This document shows, in pieces, positions 45,840-55,554 of a DNA stretch of 64,000 bases. Made by a program: the position numbers and the translations under genes. The notes beneath the pieces were generated by a model. The model ran no database searches, had not been told where the DNA came from, and saw only the letters and a list, made by a program, of their open reading frames with translations. Numbering within the stretch: position 1 is the stretch's first letter; each line of letters begins with the position of its first letter. Source of the stretch: Megaustenia siamemsis (lineage: Eukaryota; Mollusca; Gastropoda; Stylommatophora; Ariophantidae); assembly GCA_032433765.1 (NCBI GenBank), contig JAVIAB010000059.1, positions 55,823,103 through 55,887,102 of the forward strand. Reading direction: 5' to 3'.

Positions 45840-46489
45840 GTGAGACAATTGTCAGTGTTGAAACTGAAGTCTACATAACGACATTCTGTGATCTTCACTT
45901 ACAGTCAATGACAGGTACGGTGAATGAGACAATTGTCAGTGTTGAAACGGAAGTCTACATGACGACATTCAGTGATCTTCACTTACAGTCAATGACAGGT
46001 ACGGTGAATGAGACAATTGTCAGTGTTGAAACGGAAGTCTACATAACGACATTCAGTGATCTTCACTTACAGTCAATGACAGGTACGGTGAATGAGACAA
46101 TTGTCAGTGTTGAAACGGAAGTCTACATGACGACATTCAGTGATCTTCACTTACAGTAATGACAGGTACGGTGAATGAGACAATTGTCAGTGTTGAAACT
46201 GAAGTCTACATAACGACATTCAGTGATCTTCACTTACAGTCAATGACAGGTACGGTGAATGAGACAATTGTCAGTGTTGAAACTGAAGTCTACATAACGA
46301 CATTCAGTGATCTTCACTTACAGTCAATGACAGGTACGGTGAATGAGACAATTGTCAGTATTGAAACTGAAGTCTACATAACGACATTCTGTGATCTTCA
46401 CTTACAGTCAATGACAGGTACGGTGAATGAGACAATTGTTAGTGTTGAAACTGAAGTCTACATAACGACATTCTGTGATCTTCACTTAC
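45840..46489 (-). repeat. 84-bp minisatellite copying the exon 2/intron 2 junction
   Basis: About eight 84-bp units. On the minus strand each begins ccgtacctgtcattgact followed by gtaagtgaagatcac: the last 18 bases of exon 2 plus its real donor and the first intron bases. One unit (near 46159) has a 1-bp deletion. Between units an in-frame TGA occurs after cagtttcaacac. The plus-strand open frames (28-residue repeat MTGTVNETIVSVETEVYITT...) are artefacts of the unit length. Confidence 0.93.
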
Positions 46490-46597
46490 AGTCAATGACA
46501 GGTACGGCTCCCATGACACTTGCGATACGATCGGGGTCGGTAGGGATCTGAGGTTTAAATTTCCACATTCAATAACGTCCTCAGCACACTGACATTC
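46490..46597 (-). CDS. LRR gene 2, exon 2: LRR N-cap
   Basis: 36 residues: ECQCAEDVIECGNLNLRSLP, then TPIVSQVSWEPYLSLT. With exon 1 it forms C-PYKE-C-Q-C-AEDVIE-C, identical in cysteine spacing to gene 1, followed by LRSLP. Acceptor ctatttcag and donor gtaagt are strong and phase 0. Length equals exon 2 of gene 1 (108 nt). It has no long open frame of its own, so it is easy to miss. It is bordered on both sides by minisatellites (84-bp downstream, 27-bp upstream). Confidence 0.92.
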
Positions 46598-46654
46598 CTG
46601 AAATAGATTTATGGAACAATCAGTCAGCCTTTACCAATGATCGAGTTGATTACA

Positions 46655-47105
46655 GGGAATGGTGTCAGCCTTCAGGTTCCATGGTATGGTGTCAGCTTTC
46701 AGGTGCCAGGATACGGTGCCAGCGTTCAGTTACCAGGGTATAGTGCTAGCTTTCAGGTGCCAGCGTTTGGTGCCAGCTTTCAGATGCCAGGATATGGTGC
46801 CGAGTTTTCAGGTGCTAGTGTATGGTGCCAGTTTTCAGATGCCAGGGTATGGTGCCAGTTTTCAGGTGCTAGTGTATGGTGCCAGTTTTCAGATGCCAGG
46901 ATATGGTGCCAGTTTTCAGGTGCTAGTGTAGGTGCCAGTTTTCAGATGCCAGGGTATGGTGCCAGTTTTCAGATGCCAGGGTATGGTGCCAGTTTTCAGA
47001 TGCCATGGTATGGTGCCAGTGTTCAGATGCCAGGGTATGGTGCCAGTTTTCTGATGCCAGGGTATGGTGCCAGTTTTCAGATGCCAGGGTATGGTGCCAG
47101 CTTTA
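46655..47105. repeat. 27-bp minisatellite
   Basis: About 16 units of approximately 27 bp (tatggtgccagttttcag, then atgccaggg), more diverged toward 46655. It starts about 60 bp upstream of the exon 2 acceptor of gene 2. Its motif ggtgccag also occurs at the edge of the adjoining Penelope-like arm (47093-47100). Confidence 0.93.
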
Positions 47106-47545
47106 TTTATGAGAACAAAACAAAACTATTGACGTTTCGCCCTACATGGGGCCGTTTTCAGAAAACAATGACAACAAAAACAAATGAACACACAGGAAAA
47201 AAGTAAACTAACTACATTATGAGAAACTAACTAAACCCAGTTTTAAAAATTAAGAGAAAATAGATTTAGTAAAAAAATAAACTTAGCTTTTGTAAATGTC
47301 ACAGATCCTCACATCTGAGCAGGACAAATACTAAAAGCTATGTATTTTTTAAATCAAATATATTTTCTCTTTATTAATTTTACTAGTTTCAGTTGTTTCC
47401 TATAATGTAGTTAATTTATATTTCCCTGTTTTCCGTTTGTTTTTGTTGTTATTGTTTTAAGAACAAGGCCGCAATTAGGCCGAAAAGTCAATAATTGTAT
47501 ACTGCTCAATACGTAAAGCTGTTACCATATTGTGTTCAACTCCCT
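47105..47545. repeat. Inverted repeat of Penelope-like 3' ends
   Basis: The left arm (about 47105-47275) and the reverse complement of the right arm (about 47345-47510) share the order attgacnttt-cg, ggccg, aaacaatnacaacaaaaacaaa, taactacatta and agagaaaatat, with a spacer of about 70 bp. The right arm ends ggccgaaaagtc...tacgtaaagctgttaccata, matching the Penelope-like 3' terminus at 35945-36003 (ggccgaaacgtc...cacgtaaagcttctaacata). No coding sequence lies between the arms. Confidence 0.75.
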
Positions 47546-47804
47546 GCACAACAGCTTTACACTGCAATTATTTACCTGTTCCTTCTTCATTTCTTAGTCA
47601 CCTTATTATGTTTATTTATGTAATTGTTTATCAAGAATGAATTTATGTGACAATAAATCAATCAATATTTTGTTATCTAACTTTATATGTGTCAAATTAT
47701 TAATCTAGCCGCACAGTAATTCACGGATCAATCAAATTCATGTTGATCAAGACCCTTATATACCTCATTTAAAGAATTTATAAAATAAAATGGATGATTA
47801 TGGT

Positions 47805-48005
47805 TATGTTATGGTTATGGAAGTCCCCGGTTTCACTGCAAACGAATTCAAATCCATAATTTATCAACCGCCCGCGCCAGTGGAATCATCCGAATTACTA
47901 TCGTATCTCCAAAACAAATAAAGGTAGCTGTAGTCCTCATCATAGCAGTCTCAGCACACGCCAAAAAACATCAGGCGAAACCTCACAGAAAGTGAACACA
48001 GTCAA
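47805..48005 (+). repeat. Interspersed repeat Y, copy 2
   Basis: Partner of 38586-38800. Begins with a short atggttatg tandem. Confidence 0.75.
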
Positions 48006-48240
48006 AACAAAATGGAGAGCCTGCCTTATCCACCGAGTATAACGTGGCCTAGAAAGGTTAACATCATAACGTCGATACTCAAAACCACTTTCTAGAATCA
48101 GGTACAAAAGCACTAATCGTAAAGACGATCACAAGAAGACATTCATTATTAATTAATTTAGTGATTCTCAAACTAAACTTTACCGGGAGCCCCAATTATG
48201 GTTTGTAGTCGCGGACCTCCAGGATTTATTTTCTTTTGTG

Positions 48241-48683
48241 AAAATAAGTAAAGTACCCCCGTCACGCCAAGTGCCGTATAGGGAATATGGTGTTCTTCTT
48301 CTTCTTCTTTTCTCTTTCACTGATACCTAAAAGGTGTCGTGATTTATATCATTTGTCGTTCTTGTGCTGCTCGAATTGTCTGAATTAGTGATTTTCCTTT
48401 GTTGTTACATGTCTCTGTCACTGCATCTATCCATCTTCTTCTGGGTCTTCCTCTTGGTCTTTTCCCATGCATTCTCGAGAAGAACGCCCTTGATGGTGCT
48501 AAAATATGGTGTTAGTGACAATAAATTCTACAGACCTTCGGCACATGATTTTTGGGGTAATGTGGTCGGTAACACGCCCGTGCCGCTTTGCTTTTCCAGA
48601 AAAAAATCCGGTATCCATTAAAAGCTGGGTGAAACTGGACCGTCGGTTGGGATCGAACTCTACCTCTTGTCCTTTGTACTCAT
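48241..48683 (-). mobile_element. SINE-A copy 6, 5'-truncated, split by a LINE
   Basis: The minus-strand copy lacks the tRNA-like head beyond ttgtcctttgtac. It is flanked by ttttcttttgtg at 48229-48240 and 48684-48695. The body is interrupted at 48295-48502 by a LINE E piece. Confidence 0.88.
48295..48502 (-). mobile_element. LINE family E 3' end nested in a SINE, with TSD
   Basis: 208 bp reading RPRGRPRRRWIDAVTE-type residues and the end RAAQERQMI in degraded form, with a CTTCTTCTTCTT tail. TSD aatatggtgtt at 48284-48294 and 48503-48513 is SINE sequence, proving order of insertion. Confidence 0.92.
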
Positions 48684-48696
48684 TTTTCTTTTGTGC

Positions 48697-49440
48697 CCTT
48701 CATTAATTCATTGAAAATTAACATCAACAAAACAGAAATCATAAATATATCGCAAAAGATATAAGGAACATCAACATAACTATAGACGGCAGACAATTAC
48801 AACAAGGAGAGGAAATTAAATACTTAGGAATTCTAGTGACAAACGACAATTCAAAAACAGAAGAAAAAGACTCAAGATGCAACACAGCTTGTCAAATTAC
48901 TGAACAGCTATCACCAAATATTGTCCATCAAGGAAATAATTCAAGAAAAGAAACGGTCACTCTACAATACAATCTTCATCCCAAAGTTGTGCTACCAATG
49001 GCTGTCATGCACCCTAGATGAAAGAACAATAACAAAAATAACCTCTGCTGAGATGAAATGTGTTAGTCGAATGACAGGAAACTGTCTGAGAGATAAGATC
49101 AGAAATGAATATCTGAGAAAAAGCTAGGAATAGCCCCGCCATAATTATATATAATATATAAAGAGCAAGAGATAAAATGGTTTGACCATGGGACTAGGCA
49201 GAAAGATAAAACACACCACAACGAGCCTTCAATAAACGTTGCGAGAACACCAGACTCAAAGGCCGTCCACGGAAAAGATGGATCGATGGAATATTAGAAA
49301 CACTGGAAAACATAACAGCAGCAGAGGCGAATAAAAGAGGAAATGACTGCAAATTATATCTCTCCACGACGCTGAAAGACAAATGAGGAAGGAAAGGAAA
49401 AAAACAAACTCGTTCTCTCTTTCCATATAGCTGCAAAATA
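48697..49440 (+). mobile_element. LINE family F, RT C-terminal part
   Basis: Reads KININKTEII, then (frame changes) SLYNTIFIPKLCYQWLSCTL, ITSAEMKCVSRMTGNCLRDK and IRNEYLRK: the region from after RT motif C to the tail. Sibling of 11640-12080. Inserted between the SINE and the right end of the hAT element. Confidence 0.8.
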
Positions 49441-49700
49441 TGTTATTATTCTTCAAGCATTCGCGGACCACATGTAACGACACCACGGACACCTAGGGGG
49501 TCGAGGGTCCGTGCAACACAGTTTGAGGAACGCTGAATTAGTTCGTCACTCCTCATTATATTAATTTATGCACAAAACCTTTTACTAACATCGGGGGAGT
49601 GGGGAGCCTGTGGAAGGATAGTCTTCTGATAATTGATTGCTTCATGTGACTCTACATCTACTGTGATTGTTCTATTAATGTGTTGCGTCTTGTTTGCCAT

Positions 49701-49958
49701 AAGTAACAAGTAAAGTACCCCCGTCACGCCAAGTGGCGTCTAGGGAATATGGTGTTAGTGACCATAAATTGTACAGACCTTCAGCACACGATTTTTGGGG
49801 TAATGTGGTCGGTATTACGCCCGTGCCGCTTTACTTTCCCAGAAATAATCCGGTATCCATTTAAGGCTGAGTGAGTCCGGAAGCCGTCGGTTGGGATCGA
49901 ACCCTACCTCTTGTCCTTTGTAGTCCAATTCACTAACCACTGAGCTGTCGCGGCTCCC
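49701..49958 (-). mobile_element. SINE-A copy 7 with TSD
   Basis: Full-length minus-strand copy. Perfect flanking repeat ttgtttgccat at 49690-49700 and 49959-49969 (12 bp if the shared c is counted). Confidence 0.93.
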
Positions 49959-50085
49959 TTGTTTGCCATTTGTGTATATTTCTTGTGGGCATTGATCTCA
50001 ATTCAATACATTCTTATGTCTAGACACTCAGCTATATCTTCAAGGTCTGTTCCATCACCAGCAACGTAACCTATTACCTATATAT

Positions 50086-50448
50086 TACGATATAGAGATA
50101 TCTGCAAATCATCTCTGAAAGACTTCTCCATCTGTGAAAACGACTGGCAACATCTGGCAAGTGATCGCACATCATGGAGAGCATGTATAAGGAACGGTAT
50201 AACAACATTTGAGACTGTGCTAAGACAGGACTTAGAAGAGAAGAGACTCATGAAAAAGGATGGTAAACCCTGTGGATCAGCGAGCCTGACCTGTTCATTA
50301 TGTGACCGCGTGTGTTTGTCAAACATTGGTAGAATTAGCCACGAGAGAAGCTGTTCGGCAAAAACAATACCTCAAAAAAATACGCAATAGCCTCCACTAG
50401 ACCGTCTGACAAGACGAAAAGGGCCATATATATATATATATATATATT
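50086..50448 (+). mobile_element. LINE family C 3' end with terminal zinc finger
   Basis: Overlaps 35085-35177 and continues to the end: RDICKSSLNDFSICENDWQ, RTSWRACIRNGI, then CSLCDRVCLSNIGRISHERS, a C-x2-C...H-x4-C finger common at the end of invertebrate LINE reverse transcriptases. The tail is (TA)n at 50429-50448. Confidence 0.85.
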
Positions 50449-51589
50449 ACCTACATTTTCTACCACTGCTCAGTTCTTTTTTCTACATGGAATAGACTGT
50501 TTCTGCTACTGCTTGGGTGAGATGGTGTAGGGTCATGATCAGCTCTGGTTCGCTGAACTTGACACCAACAGTCAGTTAATGAATAGTGATCTAATATTAA
50601 AGCTCAGTCGCTAATCTTGTATCCAATAATTTGTTTATTCGCCCATTCACATACCAATGAACATGCCAACTCAGATGCACATTCGCACGAGAAATAAACA
50701 AAAATAGATAGACACAAAAATAGAAATAAAAAAGAGTATGGTTAAAGCTTCACGAAGATTTCTTATTATATTTCTTATTATATTTCTTATTATATTTCTT
50801 ATTATATTTCTTATTATATTTCTTACGATATTTCTTGTTATATTTTTTTTAATGTGTCCTCACAATGAACTTCACCTAAAGCTTTAGCCATGTCGTTTGT
50901 TTATATTTTTATTTTCAATATCTATTTTTTTGTTGTTGTTCATTTCTCCTCACAATTAGCCTCACCACAGCTTCGCTATTTTATGCATTTCTTTGCTTTG
51001 ACTCAACACATTCCCACAATGGTTCATGCAGGTTGTCATTCCTTATTCCCCAGTAAACCATGTTTGTTATTTTTGTCCTTATTTCTACTTTCAAAAGGTA
51101 CACGCCATAGACAATTAAAAACAGTGAAACCTCTATATTTTAAATTTATAACAAGAATGAAAAAACCAAACACATTCAGTGGGTATGTTAATCAATGTTA
51201 TGTAGAGCCTTTTCTGACACATGTTATTAAATTCGTATCACTGAGAAAAAAGAAAAGCACGTCTTTGGGGGTTACAGAAATGTAACTTAAACCAAATTAT
51301 ATTGAGAACACATGAAATATGTAACGGGAATGTTCGAATAAAAGCCGATTTAAATAGAAGGATTCATTACAAGACGAGAAAGAAAAATAATTCATCATTT
51401 CTTTGACAAGTGAGCAGCTGTAATGGATTGTGGCAAGATAGAACAATCAAGAAATGCGGAGATGTAAGCAGAGAGAAAAGATACAAGACAACATAAAGGA
51501 ACATTCTTCTAGAAAGTCAACACAAGAATTAATATCTATTTTCAATATAAGGAAGGCTTTATTTAAAATGTATCATTTTAGCAACTAAG
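50449..51589. other. No gene seen; short 12-bp tandem
   Basis: 50758-50838 is a 12-bp tandem (tttcttattata), about six units. A 131-codon frame (50890-51285) begins in poly-T-rich sequence, shows no domain and is not called. All of this lies within gene 2 intron 1. Confidence 0.5.
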
Positions 51590-52034
51590 AATATCAAAAT
51601 GTTATGTTTTCTCAATATTCCTATATGGTGAATAAACATGGACATTAGATAAGAAAACAGAACAGAGAATTGGAGCCTTTGAAATGTGGATATATAGACG
51701 AATAGGTAGAATTGGATGGAAGGAAATGAAAAATAAAACCATGAAGTCTTAAAACAACTAAAAATGAAAAGAGAACTACTAAACACAACTCAAACAACAC
51801 AAATGCGGTTTTTGGTAAAAGATACAACAGCCTGCTAAAATTAATCCTGGAGGGGAAAATACAAGGTAAAAGAGGCAGATGCAGACCAAGACTAACATGG
51901 ACGAGTAACATCAAAATATGGACAAACCAGCCTATGACATCCTGCACCATCAAAGCAAGAGACATAGCAGAATGGCGCTCCATGGTAGCCAACCTTCTTT
52001 GCGGAGATGACACTCGATGATGATGATGATGATC
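51590..52034 (+). mobile_element. LINE family B, 3' fragment
   Basis: Plus-strand tail with MWIYRRIGRIGWKE, KLILEGKIQGKRGRCRPRLT and AYDILHHQSK in shifted frames, ending in (GAT)n at 52016-52034. Lies in gene 2 intron 1, 96 bp from exon 1. Confidence 0.85.
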
Positions 52035-52129
52035 ATTTTAGCCAGTAGTAATTGTGAATATTGATGGTAATTTTGACTTTTGTAATGATATGAGAATAAT
52101 TGACGAAAGCTTGATGATTGTGTACTGAC

Positions 52130-52213
52130 CTTGTAAGGACACACGTCTCCAAACACTGCCGACAACAAACAAGCCCACGGGAAGAGTCTGATGACGTAGC
52201 TTGGCGGAGTCAT
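52130..52213 (-). CDS. LRR gene 2, exon 1: signal peptide
   Basis: 28 residues: MTPPSYVIRLFPWACLLSAV, then FGDVCPYK, with a hydrophobic core and a small-residue cleavage region before DVCPYK. Donor aag|gtcagt, phase 0. The frame stays open to an ATG at 52252 (MMLIYFQNTDLVG-), but the shorter start gives a normal signal peptide and matches gene 1, where the exon also ends C-P-Y-x. A LINE begins only about 40 bp upstream. Confidence 0.87.
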
Positions 52214-52255
52214 GCCTACAAGATCTGTATTTTGGAAATAAATTAGCATCAATTA

Positions 52256-53095
52256 TTCATCATCATCATCTGGTGCCATCTCCGCAACGAAGGTTGGCTA
52301 CCATGGAGCGCCATTCTGCTCTGTCTCTTGCTTTGATGGTGCAGGCTGTCATAGGCTGACTTGTCCATCTTTTGATGTTACTCGTCCATGTTAGTCTTGG
52401 TCTGCCTCTGCCTCTTTTGTCTCATATTTTTCCCCTCCAAGATTATTTTTAGTAGGCTGTTGTGTCTTTTAACATGGCCCAAAAATTGCATTTGTCTTGT
52501 TTGAATTATGTTTAGTAGTTTTCTTTTCATTTTTAGTTGTTTTAAGACTTCATCATTTGTTTTCCTTTCATTCCATCCAATTCTACCTATTCTTCTATAT
52601 ATCCACATTTCAATTCTCTGTTCTGTTTTCTTGTCTAATGTCCATGTTTCTTCACCTTATAGAAATATTACGAAGATGTAACATTTTGTTATTCTTAGTT
52701 TTAGCGCTTGTGTTACTTGTTTTGATGTTAGTATATTTTTCATGACATTAAAATTACTTTTTGCCATTCCTATTCTTTTGTTTATTTCAATTTTATATTT
52801 TCCATCACTGGTTATAGTATGTCCAAGGTAGTTGTAGTTCTGAACTGTCTCCAGGTCTATTTCTTTAATTTTGATATCCACTGTGGGTTTTGAGTATTTT
52901 CTTTGTTTGTGATAATACTATAGTCTTTTTAATATTTATGTCTAGTCCATATTTTTTACTTGTCATGTTTATTTCATTAAGTAATTGTTGCAGATCTTTA
53001 TGACTTTCTGCTAGTAGTACAGTATCATCAGCATATCTTAGGTTATTGATTATCTTTCCATTAATGTTTAGACCTGGCATAGCTTTGATGTTTTT
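52256..53095 (-). mobile_element. LINE family B, RT C-terminal half
   Basis: Minus strand in order: NNLRYADDTVLLAESHKDLQ (RT motif C, about 53010-53045), YGLDINIKKTIVLSQ, NYNYLGHTITSDGKYKIEIN, MWIYRRIGRIGWNERKTN, then FLGHVKRHNSLLKIILEGK and the tail; the 3' terminus is catcatcatcatctgg at 52258. Frames are broken in several places. Inverted relative to the copy on the other side of gene 2 exon 1. Confidence 0.88.
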
Positions 53096-53483
53096 AAAGA
53101 TTTACTCAGTGTATAGATTGAACAGTAGCTTGATGACGATCGGGTATCACCTGTAGCATATGATGTCCCCTACCGAACGAGGGTTTTCCATTGGGATCAC
53201 CCTTAACGTTGTTGTCGCGACTTGTTTTGTTGTGGCGATTCATGAATGTACAAAGAAGTTACGACGGTTGTTTTCTGTTGCCTTCCGTCGGTTTGTTTAC
53301 GGTTGGCTCCGCTAACCTTTGACTAAAAAGTCTCACCCACAAGGCAGTGGGGTTGTTTTACTTTGGGGTACCCTCTCTTAGCCTTTTACTCTCCCGAGCT
53401 TACCTGCAAGGCAGCAGGACAGCCACAGGTTGTACTGTTTACTTCATACAGTAGCAGGTAAAATTACCTGACTCGCCTTGTGC
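53096..53483. other. Repeat Z, copy 2, and GC-richer unidentified sequence
   Basis: 53210-53300 is the inverted partner of 5236-5306. 53315-53470 contains acaaggcagtggggtt and gcaaggcagcaggac, short degenerate direct repeats. No gene seen. Confidence 0.5.
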
Positions 53484-54845
53484 AATATGAAAGCAGAAAA
53501 AGCTCATGGACCAGGTAATAAAACTAAAGAAGAGATTGAAGCCATGGGTGATTTTGGAATAGAAATAATAACACAAATATTGAACGATATCTACAACAGC
53601 GAATATATACCAGACGACCTGCTCAAATCAGTATGCATAGCCCTACCAAAGATATCTGTTGCGATTGACTGCGATGATTATCGCACAATAAGCCTTATGA
53701 GTCACATGACTAAGATATTACTAAGAATCATCATGCGAAGAGTGCGAAACAAAATCAGTCCAGAAATTAACGATGAACAGTGTGGTTTTGTTGGAGGTAA
53801 AGGAAAGAGCAATGCCATATATATCATATGATCTTTAGTAGAAAGAGCCGTAGAGGTGAAAACAGATCTATACCTATGTTTCATAGATTATACCAAAGCA
53901 TTTGACAAGTAAAGCACCACGAAATAATAAAAATTTTAGAAAGCATAAACGTAGACAGCAAAGATCTAAGAATAATAAAGAACATGTACTGGCAACAAAC
54001 AGCGGCCATAAGAACTGGAAACTATATGGGAATGTTTCAACAAATAAAATAGGGTGTTAGACAAGGTTGTGTGCTGTCACCAGATTTGTTTAATATTTAT
54101 AGTGCGATTATTTTAAGATCCATAAGGGGCATGCTTGGAATAACAATTGGAGGTCATAATATAAATAATCTAAGGTATGCTGATGATACAGTCTTAATCG
54201 CTATGAGTGCAAATGAGTTATAAAAATGTTGTACATTAATAAATGAATTTAAATATTTGGGAACTTTGTTAACCTCAGACGGAAGATGTACAAAAGAGGT
54301 GAGATGTAGAATGGCTCAGGCAAAAGCAGCTTTCCAAAAAATGAGGAAGATACTATGCAATCCATTTTTGACAATAGAAACAAGAAAAGGAGTTCTTAAA
54401 TGTTATGTAGAGCCAATCTTAACATATGAATGTGAATCATGGACAATAGGACAACAGACAAGAAAATCCTTGGAGGCTGTAGACATGTGGTTTTACAGAA
54501 GATTGTTGAGAATATCATAGACATTAAGAAGAGTAATGATCATGTTCTGAAAGAGGTCGAAGCAAAAAGAGAGCTAATTTCCAATATTAGGAAGAAACAA
54601 TCACCATTTGTTGGCCATGTAATGAGTATAGAGCAACAACTGGAATATATTGTAACAGCTGGGAAAATTGAGGGACGAAGGGAAGCAAAAAGAAAAAAAT
54701 ACTAGACAGCTTAAGATAATGGCTTGGCAGAAGGTCAACAACGGAAATGATAAAGAACTGTCGAGATCGAAAGTTGTGGAGAGACATGATCACCTACGCC
54801 AGGAGGCCCAGTACTTGATGATGATGATAATGATGATAATGATAG
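53484..54845 (+). mobile_element. LINE family A, reverse transcriptase to 3' end
   Basis: Begins within the RT fingers: KAHGPGNKTKEEIEAMGDFG, IPDDLLKSVCIALPKI, DCDDYRTISLMSHMTKILLR and NDEQCGFVGGKGKS. Then (after a stop near 53830) LYLCFIDYTKAFD (motif A), a degraded motif C near 54178-54195, NLNIWELC/MGTLLTSDGR, CYVEPILTYECESWTIGQQ and FVGHVMS. The tail is GATGATGATGATAATGAT at 54817-54842. Stops and frame changes throughout. Best reference copy of family A in the window. Confidence 0.9.
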
Positions 54846-55554
54846 ATTGAACAAGCTTGGATACATTATTACATCGTTGTTAAACGTTAAACTACGACGT
54901 GTGACGATGACAGAGGTGTGTACGCCAAATATTTTAAAAAAATGTTCGCTTCATTTCATTCAGGAGTGGATGAAGATCTAGCTCTATAGAACATTACATA
55001 ACAGACATCACGTGTTTAGTACGCTACTGCTAAACTTCATGTAATTATGTACATGAAGTACAGCTTAATGTCACGTGTTCTGTAGGCGTGGTCTAACATT
55101 CATGTTATTTTTGTACATGATGTACAGCTTTAATGTCACGTGTTCTGTAGGCGTGGTCTAACCGTCATTTTATTTTTGTACATGATGTACAGCTTCAATG
55201 TTACTTGGTTTGAATACGTGTGCTAAACATCATATTATTTTGTAAAATAAAATAAAGTGAATCCCGAACAATCCGACATTAACTCAGAAAATATTTGGAG
55301 ATCTTGATGATTTGACAGATAAAGATTAAAATACAGCAATAGATGCGACTACAACCACCAGTAACGGTGTGATGTTTATAGGAAACGTTTTAAGCGTTTA
55401 AAACCACTTTAGTCATTACTGTAATGGAAGGGAATAATAATGAGAATGTGGCCGTTTACTGACAAAAGTAAAACTGGAAAAACCAAGGGACAAAAATATT
55501 ATGTTAAACAGAAAGAAAATGAAACAGACAATTTAAGAAATCATCAATTAAAAT
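54846..55554. other. No gene seen; short 65-bp tandem
   Basis: About 54995-55215 contains three and a half copies of an approximately 65-bp unit (acgtgttctgtaggcgtgg, then tgtacatgatgtacagc), each with a small palindrome tgtacat-ga-tgtaca. Confidence 0.7.

Larger units (their letters stand above)
42337..46489 (-). other. LRR gene 2, intron 2
   Basis: Donor gtaagtgaag (consensus) at 46489, acceptor ttacattccag at 42338. Contents in plus order: LINE RT piece, 14-bp array, SINE-A, LINE A carrying a 23-bp array, 84-bp array reaching to the donor. Unique stretches 42373-42634, 43786-44211 and 45386-45839 show no gene. Confidence 0.85.
48159..49535. mobile_element. hAT-type MITE hosting nested insertions
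   Basis: Left end tagtgattctcaaact, right end agtttgaggaacgctg: an imperfect hAT terminal inverted repeat. The flanking 8-bp aattaatt (48151-48158) and aattagtt (49536-49543) match at 7 of 8. Its own body is only 48159-48240 and 49441-49535 (tcgcggacc motif on both sides); everything between is later insertions. Confidence 0.75.
46598..52129 (-). other. LRR gene 2, intron 1
   Basis: Donor gtcagt at 52129, acceptor ctatttcag at 46598. 5.5 kb holding a 27-bp array, a Penelope-like inverted repeat, repeat Y, a hAT element with nested insertions, SINE-A and LINE C and B fragments. Confidence 0.85.

Noticed and set aside
50890..51285. A 131-codon plus-strand frame
   Set aside because: Biased by T-rich sequence at its start, no domain or splice context; lies in gene 2 intron 1.
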